A stretch of DNA of 14,035 nucleotides from Verrucomicrobiales bacterium (GTDB lineage: Bacteria > Verrucomicrobiota > Verrucomicrobiia > Limisphaerales > Palsa-1400): NCBI GenBank assembly GCA_028293405.1, contig JAQGOW010000561.1, positions 1 to 14,035 on the forward strand, read 5' to 3'. A program made the translations under genes and the position numbers. Shown here one piece after another: positions 8,543-14,035 of this stretch. The notes under the pieces were generated by a model that worked only from the letters and a program-made list of their open reading frames with translations, did not search any database and was not told the origin of the DNA. Numbering within the stretch: the first letter of the stretch is position 1; every line of letters begins with the position of its first letter.

Positions 8543-8568
8543 GAATTTGAGCGCTTGAATTTGAGCGC
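8543..8568 (+). repeat. Tandem 12-mer GAATTTGAGCGC
   Basis: GAATTTGAGCGC occurs at 8543-8554 and again at 8557-8568, two bases apart. It lies exactly at the joint between the inverted and direct right-hand REP-like units, and the second copy overlaps the start of hairpin A. Confidence 0.8.
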
Positions 8569-8647
8569 CAACGGCGCGACTTAACCGAAGCCCAGGGCAA
8601 CGCCCTGGGTCCAACGCCCACCAAAAAAATGAAGCCCTGAAAGGGCG
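8565..8647 (+). repeat. REP-like three-hairpin unit, right direct copy
   Basis: This copy has A = GCGCC AAC GGCGC (8565-8577), identical to the left copy; B = CCCAGGGC AAC GCCCTGGG (8591-8609), the exact reverse complement of the left B hairpin; and C = AAGCCCTGAAAGGGCG (8632-8647), identical to the left copy. It marks the right edge of the transposase-repeat block, with tam starting about 100 bases further on. Confidence 0.85.
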
Positions 8648-8753
8648 CGCCAAAAATCACCTCCTTTCGTTGGCTCTTATGTCCCCATCCGCTGGCCGAC
8701 CTAATTCTCTTTTCCTCGCGATCTAACGCGCGGATTCGCTACAATTCTTCGTC

Positions 8754-9548
8754 ATGCCAACATGGGATGCCAAACAGTATCTTCGCTTCAACGACCAGCG
8801 CACCCGCCCCTGCCGGGAACTCGTGGCGCGCATCGCGATCGACGCGCCCAAACGAGTGATAGATTTGGGATGCGGTCCCGGAAACAGCACCGCCGTCCTC
8901 GCTGAACGCTGGCCCGACTCTGGATTGACCGGGCTGGATAGCTCCTCTGAAATGATCGCTGCCGCGCGCAAAACATACCCGCACCAATCCTGGTCCATTG
9001 GCGACATTGCGGCGTGGGTCGACCAAAACGATCAAACTTACGATATCGTGTTCAGCAACGCCGCGTTGCAGTGGGTGGACGATCACTCGCTGCTATTACC
9101 CAAGCTGCTAACTCGCGTTGCCAAGGGAGGCGCGCTCGCCATTCAGATGCCTGCCAACTTTGATGCCCCGGCACATCGCATCATGAGGGAGCTCGCGGCG
9201 TCGCCGGCTTGGCGCGATCACTTCCCAGCGAGCGGTATCCGCGAACGGCACGTCCATGATCTCGCGTCTTACTACGACCTCCTTGCCCCCGTCGCCGCTG
9301 CGGTGGATTTCTGGCAAACCGAATACCAGCACATCATGGCCGATGCCGCCGGCATCGTTGAGTGGTATAAAGGGACAGGCTTGCGGCCCTTTCTGGATGC
9401 GCTTGCGAACGACCAACAGAGAGCCGACTTCACCGCGCAATACCTTGAGCGCATTCAGCAGGCTTACCCCGTGCGCAAAGACGGACGCGTGATCTTTCCT
9501 TTCCGCCGAATGTTTTTGATCGCGTATCGCAACCGGCGTCAGTCCTAG
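8754..9548 (+). CDS. tam: Trans-aconitate 2-methyltransferase
   Basis: This 264-aa protein is a SAM-dependent methyltransferase that methylates trans-aconitate, a spontaneous by-product of the citric acid cycle that inhibits aconitase. It acts in the cytoplasm. It follows the E. coli Tam pattern closely: N-terminal W..(K/S)(Q/L)YL.F...R.RP, SAM motif I VIDLGCGPGNST (35-46), the ribose-binding acidic residue D62 in TGLDSSSEM, NAALQW(V/L).DH, the Tam-typical QMP(A/D)N(F/W), YYD(L/I)L, TGLRP(F/W), and the C-terminal FP.R(M/L)F(L/I)...R. Length matches the family (about 250-260). ATG 8754 fits the family start; no Shine-Dalgarno is visible. It is monocistronic and converges on the kinase-helicase operon. 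Confidence 0.93.
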   Translation: MPTWDAKQYLRFNDQRTRPCRELVARIAIDAPKRVIDLGCGPGNSTAVLAERWPDSGLTGLDSSSEMIAAARKTYPHQSWSIGDIAAWVDQNDQTYDIVFSNAALQWVDDHSLLLPKLLTRVAKGGALAIQMPANFDAPAHRIMRELAASPAWRDHFPASGIRERHVHDLASYYDLLAPVAAAVDFWQTEYQHIMADAAGIVEWYKGTGLRPFLDALANDQQRADFTAQYLERIQQAYPVRKDGRVIFPFRRMFLIAYRNRRQS

Positions 9549-9561
9549 ACATCTACACCTT

Positions 9562-9598
9562 GCCGATTCGACCTTCTGCATCGGCCTCAATTTTAGCT
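9562..9598 (+). terminator. Possible weak terminator after tam
   Basis: A perfect 6-bp inverted repeat (GCCGAT at 9562-9567, ATCGGC at 9580-9585) with a 12-base loop is followed by a T-rich stretch. The long loop and broken T-tract make it a weak candidate. It lies 14 bases past the tam stop, between convergent genes. Confidence 0.3.
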
Positions 9599-9704
9599 TT
9601 TACCGAGTACCTCCTTAAAATGTGAATCACTTATACTGCGCTATGGATTTTTGGCTTCATTCTTCCATTCCAACTTTATCGGCGTCTAACACCTTTTGGT
9701 ATCC

Positions 9705-11093
9705 TTATCGCCGGCGCCGCCGTGACGAACCAAATGCAGGAAAGTCGGGCTGTGTTACAGATTGCTGTGATCGTGATATGCTCCGGTAGGTTTCAGCCAG
9801 GCGTTCAATTTGAGCTCCTAATTTTTCCAATGCATCTCTGTCTTGAGTTGCTGCATTCCCTGAATCCACTTGCCGTCTCGAACTCGTATTGACTGTGGTT
9901 TCGACACACGGGGCAAGTTCGACAATAGCTGTACCGTGCGTCGTAGTAGTGATTCCTTCCATTGGGTCGTCTGCTGTTCGAGATAGCACGAGGAGTTCTC
10001 GAAACGCAATGTCACATGTCGGCGGATCCAAAATTGTTCCATCTCGAGTGAGATCGCGGGCTAGTCTTCGTGCTCCAATTGGAAGGTCGACACCCCGCCT
10101 AGTGTTACTCATAGCACTGCTGCGGTCAGTATCGCCAAAGCCAGCGCAAAACCCATACCACAGTGCCGAGCTCGGGCATCGGTTCATTGTCCGCTCCAGT
10201 ACGGTTGCATGTCGCATGGTCCCTGGCGCAATGCGGCTCGCGAGATATCCTAATGCAAACGACAATAATTCGGACTGTAACTCGACGGGCTCTTGGTTGA
10301 CAGAAGTTGCGAATCGGTCAAATGCAATTACGCGATCTTCGCGGGATCCATGCATCTTGTCTTCCGTTTCACCAAAACCTGGAATTGAAAAGAACGGTGT
10401 TGGTGTCCTCTGCGGCGATCGCATGAGGTCTCGGCAGGCTTCAACGACACTGTCGCGGCGTTCTGGTTCGCGTTCCACCTCGAACGTTCCAAATGCCGTC
10501 AGCACATCAGCACAGATTCGACCAATATCAAAATGGTCCAGTGGGCGTTCACGTTGTTTGGTGACCATACGAACTGTTAACCAACGTTCGGTTAGCTCGC
10601 GCCACGAGACCGTGCCCCCGTACATTGCGGCAGCGCGAAAAATAGCAAAAGATAATGTGCTAGCACAGGCCGCGCCGGATACGTTATCGAGGGCTTTGTC
10701 TGGCAGACGAGAGGACACCAACAGCTCGCCCAAAATTAACCCTGCTACCGGCCACAGAATCTCTCCCAAGTTCGACTTGGAGCTCTGCTCTGCGTATCTG
10801 ACAAAAAATGTACGTGGAAGTAATCTGCAATAGGCACTGAATGGACGCAACCGAGGTGCGTAGGTCGAAATCCATGCTGACCAGTCATTTTCGGTCCCGT
10901 CTTCGCAGACTAAGGCTGCTGGCAGGAGCGGTTTTTCAGTCGGGTGGTTCATCCAAATAGCGAGAAGCTCATTTCGACCAGGATATAGCGCCGCAACTGC
11001 AGATGAACGAATTGGTAGCTGTGCCAAACCTTCGTCCGATAATAAATTACCAAATTCGCTGCGGCTGATATGACTAAAATAAACGGTGCTCAT
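9705..11093 (-). CDS. Unknown protein, third gene of the kinase-helicase operon (462 aa)
   Basis: I do not recognise this family. The protein looks soluble and mainly helical, with no signal peptide. A hydrophobic run at 113-126 (LWPVAGLILGELLV) and another near 144-160 look like buried helices rather than confident membrane spans. Arg and acidic residues dominate the middle (167-260). Residues about 380-415 are Thr/Ser-rich and probably flexible, 416-440 could form a short coiled coil (DALEKLGAQIERLAETYRSI), and the last five residues are all Arg, suggesting contact with nucleic acid or an acidic partner. I see no nuclease (HNH, PD-(D/E)xK, HKD), protease, Walker A or TIR-type motif. Its ATG overlaps the helicase stop in ATGA, so it is translationally coupled to the helicase and probably made in matched amounts. 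The Thr/Ser-rich tail is a possible kinase target (inference). Confidence 0.82.
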   Translation of the reverse strand: MSTVYFSHISRSEFGNLLSDEGLAQLPIRSSAVAALYPGRNELLAIWMNHPTEKPLLPAALVCEDGTENDWSAWISTYAPRLRPFSAYCRLLPRTFFVRYAEQSSKSNLGEILWPVAGLILGELLVSSRLPDKALDNVSGAACASTLSFAIFRAAAMYGGTVSWRELTERWLTVRMVTKQRERPLDHFDIGRICADVLTAFGTFEVEREPERRDSVVEACRDLMRSPQRTPTPFFSIPGFGETEDKMHGSREDRVIAFDRFATSVNQEPVELQSELLSFALGYLASRIAPGTMRHATVLERTMNRCPSSALWYGFCAGFGDTDRSSAMSNTRRGVDLPIGARRLARDLTRDGTILDPPTCDIAFRELLVLSRTADDPMEGITTTTHGTAIVELAPCVETTVNTSSRRQVDSGNAATQDRDALEKLGAQIERLAETYRSISRSQQSVTQPDFPAFGSSRRRRR

Positions 11094-12244
11094 GCCTTAG
11101 CTTTCTTTTTTGGAAAGAGGTCTGAAAGTTCTGGAGTGGGTTTTGGCGGTTCGATGTCGGCTTGCGCTTGGCTGAGGTAGCTTGGGATTCGGCCGGTAAA
11201 ATAAATTGAAAGCGTCGTTTTTGGTCGGGTTACCGCGGTGTATGCGATTCTTTTTTGGTTTTCTCGCAGTTTGTACAAATGCTCCATAAGCGCAAGATGT
11301 GCGGTTCGAAATTCCAACCCTTTAATCTCGGTCAAGTGAGCTACGTAGATTTTCTGTTTCGGGTCGTCACTTCCGGCCGTACGATGAGGCAAAAGATAAG
11401 GTGCCAATTCTGAGGCTTCCAAACCACTGCGTAAAAACGCCAAGTCTGCCTTTCGCGGCCCTGCTACTAGAAGCAGTTCGTCCGGATATGCGGTGAGTTG
11501 GACTTTTAAACTTTCAATGATAGTCGCTAGCTGTTGATGCGCATCTGCGCAATTCCGAAAATGCACCTCAGATTTTGGGCCCTTATAGTTGCAGGTGCTT
11601 TCTATCTCATCCATACCTGCGGTTCGCGCAATTGTGTCTGCAACACGACAGATTTCGTGCCCGATTCTATAATGCGTCTTTAAATCGATCGTTGTTACCT
11701 TGGACCTAATGTAGTCGATTACGTTATGGGCGCTAAAAATCCGTTGCCGATTATCGCCAGCAAAGCACACATTTTTGCCGATCCGCAAGAATACTTCCAC
11801 TTCTTCGGGGAGACAGTCCTGCACTTCGTCCACTAATAGACACTCAACCGAGTGTTCGAGATGAGGATTCGATTTCAGCAGGTTGAGCACCCGCTCCGAT
11901 AATAATTTTCGTTTCGCATCGAGATCGTCTTCGGGGAAGTCAGTAACGCTCACACCATTCTCACGCAACAAGGTAATTTGCCATGAAAGCATTTTACGTA
12001 TGTTTTCTGAGGGTACATTATAATGTGCACCGCCCCTGATGACAAAGTCATGAAGCGGGTCGTTAAACATCAAGACGAAAACGTGCGGTTGTCCAGTTCG
12101 AATCAGGTATTCTGCCCGAATCAAAAGCAGATTAGTTTTCCCGCTTCCGGGGGGCCCTAGGATCAGGTAACTTCCTGTCGCTGGCAGCTGTATAACCTTC
12201 TTCTGATCCGGATCTAAGTCTGTGATATCTAGCCACCAGCTCAT
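11090..12244 (-). CDS. Compact UvrD/Rep-like superfamily 1 helicase/ATPase
   Basis: This 384-aa protein carries a full set of SF1A helicase motifs: a Q-motif-like LDPDQKKVI (10-18), Walker A GPPGSGKT (30-37), Walker B LLVDEVQD (136-143), motif III AGDNRQRI (162-169), motif IV HYR (191-193), motif V HLTEIKGLEF (303-312) and motif VI AYTAVTRPKTTL (334-345). It is far shorter than UvrD, Rep or PcrA (about 670-720 aa): motifs IV to V are only about 110 residues apart, leaving little room for a 2B domain. It may therefore be a translocase or ATPase switch rather than a processive unwinding enzyme. The C-terminus is Lys-rich (PKKKAKA). Its ATG overlaps the kinase stop, with GGAGG six bases upstream inside the kinase gene, so expression is coupled. 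Confidence 0.92.
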   Translation of the reverse strand: MSWWLDITDLDPDQKKVIQLPATGSYLILGPPGSGKTNLLLIRAEYLIRTGQPHVFVLMFNDPLHDFVIRGGAHYNVPSENIRKMLSWQITLLRENGVSVTDFPEDDLDAKRKLLSERVLNLLKSNPHLEHSVECLLVDEVQDCLPEEVEVFLRIGKNVCFAGDNRQRIFSAHNVIDYIRSKVTTIDLKTHYRIGHEICRVADTIARTAGMDEIESTCNYKGPKSEVHFRNCADAHQQLATIIESLKVQLTAYPDELLLVAGPRKADLAFLRSGLEASELAPYLLPHRTAGSDDPKQKIYVAHLTEIKGLEFRTAHLALMEHLYKLRENQKRIAYTAVTRPKTTLSIYFTGRIPSYLSQAQADIEPPKPTPELSDLFPKKKAKA

Positions 12245-13626
12245 GGTTTACCTCCAAAAGTCAGCCACTGAATAGAATTCGGTTTGTCGAGTGTCACGCC
12301 CAGCGCTTGCGAAAAAGCCTCCACTATGCATACCTGGATATGAGAACGAATATCCTGCTCGATAAGCGCACCTTTGACGCTTTTATTGAACGCAAGCGGT
12401 TCAGGCTCAGCTGGCACGGCTTCTCTTGTCATACAGATACACGCGAAAACTCTTAATTCATGCAATGCAGCAAGAGCATCCAACACGTCCGCGCGGCAAT
12501 ACACAGCCAAGTTACACTTTAAATCGTCGGCGATCGAAGGCTCGAATAGAATGCGCAGAAGGAAAGGATTCGGCTTCAATATTGGCAACGTAGAATAACG
12601 CGGCAGGTTTTCCAGTTTTGTAGTCGTTGCTACCGCTGATTGGATCGCTGAGCGAAGCGCGAAACTCTGTGCAGCAATGAGATCATCGGCTCTCACTATG
12701 CGCTCACTTTCTTGTGAACCTATTACTTTATGCTGGGCGATCTTTTTACGCGCCGCCTCTAGCGGGTCGGCAATCTTTGGTTTATTAAAATCATCCCAAG
12801 TTACCGTATCGAGGCGATGCGTTGGAGATTTGGCCAAACAATTTTGAGCCAGCAAACGAAGATCTGCATCAGCACTGGAGTTTTCGACGTGAGGAATCTC
12901 GCGTTCGACTGCAACGACCATTCGTGGGTAAGGATTTTTAAACTCCTCAAACAAAGGTCGGCGCATTAATAGGTCGTGAAGAACCGCGCCTAACTGGTAA
13001 AAGGTAATCGCGCGCCAGGCTTCAAGAGACTGCTGCTCCTCTCTAAAGATTAGTTCCGGTGGGCCATACTGAAGCGTTCCGATAAAATACTGCTGATCCC
13101 CTTGATCGGTTACGTTGCTCAAATTCAGCGGACGTAGTACCCCCAAATCCAAAAGTTTCGCAAGTTTGAAGTCTGCTGAAATTCCTATATTCTCGGGTTT
13201 AATGTCACGATGCGCAAAAGATATATCTTCTAGGAACTTGGCAGCGGCGGCAATCTGCGCGATTAAACGCCGAACTTCGGCCATCGGAACAAGTGGAAGC
13301 ACCTCAGCCAAATTCTTCCCTTCAAAAAACTCCATCGCAATAAACATGAGACCATCCGCCTCGCCGCCGTCGAAAATGCGCACCAAATTGGGATGTTGCT
13401 TGTCGATGAGCGAGCGTTCGCGCTCTATTCGCTTGCGTTGGTTGTCGGCGCCATATTTTTGGACTATTTCTGGATCGAATACCTTGAGCGCCGCTTTGAC
13501 ACCGTTCTTTTCCGACCGGAAAACGACCGCAGATTTTCCGTGGTTGATAAACTCGAGTACCGGCCACCCGCCCAGCGTGTGCCCGCGTAGCCGTTCTGTC
13601 ATTCTTTTAGCTGTGATGTCGTCCAT
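12241..13626 (-). CDS. Soluble Ser/Thr protein kinase with unknown C-terminal domain
   Basis: This 461-aa Hanks-type (eukaryotic-like) protein kinase opens a three-gene operon. The kinase domain covers about residues 18-285. It has a degenerate glycine loop (NHGKSAVVF, 28-36, with G30 kept), K48 in AALKVF, a helix-C glutamate at E70, HRDIKPEN (139-146) with D141 and N146, DLG in place of DFG (160-162), and PPE in place of APE after a GTLQYG segment. All key catalytic residues are present, so it should be active. There is no membrane segment and no PASTA or other extracellular sensor, unlike PknB-type kinases. About 170 C-terminal residues (290-461) match nothing I recognise and may be the sensor or partner-binding part. 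ATG 13626 has no Shine-Dalgarno; Met9 is an alternative start. The stop overlaps the helicase start. Confidence 0.92.
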   Translation of the reverse strand: MDDITAKRMTERLRGHTLGGWPVLEFINHGKSAVVFRSEKNGVKAALKVFDPEIVQKYGADNQRKRIERERSLIDKQHPNLVRIFDGGEADGLMFIAMEFFEGKNLAEVLPLVPMAEVRRLIAQIAAAAKFLEDISFAHRDIKPENIGISADFKLAKLLDLGVLRPLNLSNVTDQGDQQYFIGTLQYGPPELIFREEQQSLEAWRAITFYQLGAVLHDLLMRRPLFEEFKNPYPRMVVAVEREIPHVENSSADADLRLLAQNCLAKSPTHRLDTVTWDDFNKPKIADPLEAARKKIAQHKVIGSQESERIVRADDLIAAQSFALRSAIQSAVATTTKLENLPRYSTLPILKPNPFLLRILFEPSIADDLKCNLAVYCRADVLDALAALHELRVFACICMTREAVPAEPEPLAFNKSVKGALIEQDIRSHIQVCIVEAFSQALGVTLDKPNSIQWLTFGGKP

Positions 13627-13680
13627 TTTAAAAAGCCACGCACGAGTCGTAGCTCAAGTTACCTTCAGCACGCCACAGGA

Positions 13681-13711
13681 TGTATGCCTCGTATAGTTTA
13701 TAACTAGTCAA
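13681..13711 (-). promoter_or_regulatory. Candidate promoter with embedded palindrome upstream of the kinase operon
   Basis: On the minus strand TTGACT (13706-13711) is followed after 19 bases by CATACA (13681-13686), a loose sigma-70-like pair about 55 bases before the kinase ATG. The perfect 13-base palindrome TAGTT-TAT-AACTA (13694-13706) sits between them, where an operator would act. This is the only promoter-like arrangement I found in the 203-base gap, and its -10 is poor. Confidence 0.25.
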
Positions 13712-13829
13712 ATAAACCGCCATTGGCCATCACATATAAACGAGAGATTCCCCGTTGCCAGGTCCAATTCACCGATCCGAGCATGCGGGCGCGAACCCTT
13801 CAGGACGGGAAATGCAGTAGTCGCGGTAT

Positions 13830-14035
13830 TCACGGATGAAACTTTTCACCGCGCTCCAACATTTCCACGATCATATTCATTCGCCTGGCTCTTGTTTCGG
13901 GCTTCTTCGCTGTTTGCAGCCGGTACACAATTGCATAAACATTCGCTTTATTGAGCGTCTGGAAAAAAAGTTTAGCCTTCTTGTTCCTGGCAAGCGCAGC
14001 GAGGAAGTCCTCAGGCGGCGCAGCTTGCCGAGGCG
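13830..14035 (-). CDS. YdeI/OmpD-associated family protein, C-terminal part (5' end outside window)
   Basis: An open frame enters from the right edge and ends at TGA 13830-13832, giving 68 residues. They show the C-terminal signature of the YdeI/OmpD-associated (bacteriocin-protection) family: PEDFLAALARNKKAKLFF, then YAIVYRLQTAKKPETRARR and a final helix IVEMLERGEKF. The family pattern P.d(F/L)..AL..n..A...f..L......y..wi..AK...TR..Ri...v..l..g is met throughout. Members are small cytoplasmic proteins whose biochemical role is poorly defined. The gene is on the same strand as the kinase operon, 203 bases upstream, and is probably a separate unit. It is too short for standard open-frame cut-offs because its start lies outside the window. 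Confidence 0.85.
   Translation of the reverse strand, partial: PRQAAPPEDFLAALARNKKAKLFFQTLNKANVYAIVYRLQTAKKPETRARRMNMIVEMLERGEKFHP

Noticed and set aside
7744..8647. CRISPR array or simple IS200 ends
   Set aside because: The repeats are short hairpins in mixed orientation with no regular spacers, and there are three composite units rather than one hairpin per end, which fits REP-like repeats better.
9889..10833. 314-codon plus-strand frame opposite the unknown operon gene
   Set aside because: It is antisense to the coupled gene 9705-11093, rich in Ser and Arg with no motif, and lacks a ribosome binding site. I treat it as a shadow.
9705..13626. Identification of the operon as Mokosh, Gabija or BREX
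   Set aside because: Mokosh has a COG1112-type helicase and a PLD (HKD) nuclease, neither seen here. Gabija needs an OLD-type GajA nuclease. BREX needs PglZ and a methyltransferase. None of these is present within the window.

Overview
The window looks like chromosomal DNA from a Verrucomicrobiota bacterium, probably an environmental Pedosphaera- or Limisphaera-like lineage. The best evidence is a very large secreted protein that ends in a TIGR02597-type domain, a paralogous family described from Verrucomicrobium. It also has Ig-like domains, an InlB-type repeat and a golvesin-like domain, a mix typical of that phylum. The lineage call is inference.

Positions 1-6558 are a minus-strand block of mostly secreted proteins. 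From right to left it holds: a 338-aa secreted TIM-barrel-like protein (5542-6558); a small hypothetical protein (5185-5397); a secreted alkaline-phosphatase-superfamily phosphodiesterase with all its metal ligands (3610-5118); and one continuous reading frame of about 1,120 codons that leaves the window at position 1. That last gene begins with a paralogue of the same TIM-barrel domain and continues into a chain of adhesive or carbohydrate-binding-type domains. Its best start, with a good ribosome binding site, is followed by an in-frame TAA at codon 3.

Positions 6791-9548 lie on the plus strand. They hold a secreted protein of three PepSY-like repeats with a strong Shine-Dalgarno and a textbook terminator, an IS200/REP-associated (RAYT-like) tyrosine transposase bracketed by three copies of a three-hairpin repeat unit, and trans-aconitate 2-methyltransferase (tam).

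Positions 9705-13626 are the most interesting part. This is a tight minus-strand operon of three genes joined by two 4-base ATGA overlaps: a soluble Ser/Thr protein kinase with an unknown C-terminal domain, a very compact UvrD/Rep-like SF1 helicase, and a 462-aa protein I cannot place in any family. Signalling kinase plus helicase plus unknown partner, translationally coupled and sitting between housekeeping-type genes next to a mobile element, is what an uncharacterised defence or genome-maintenance cassette would look like. The defence role is inference.

The window ends with the C-terminus of a YdeI/OmpD-associated family protein on the minus strand (13830-14035). I saw no tRNA, rRNA or CRISPR array.
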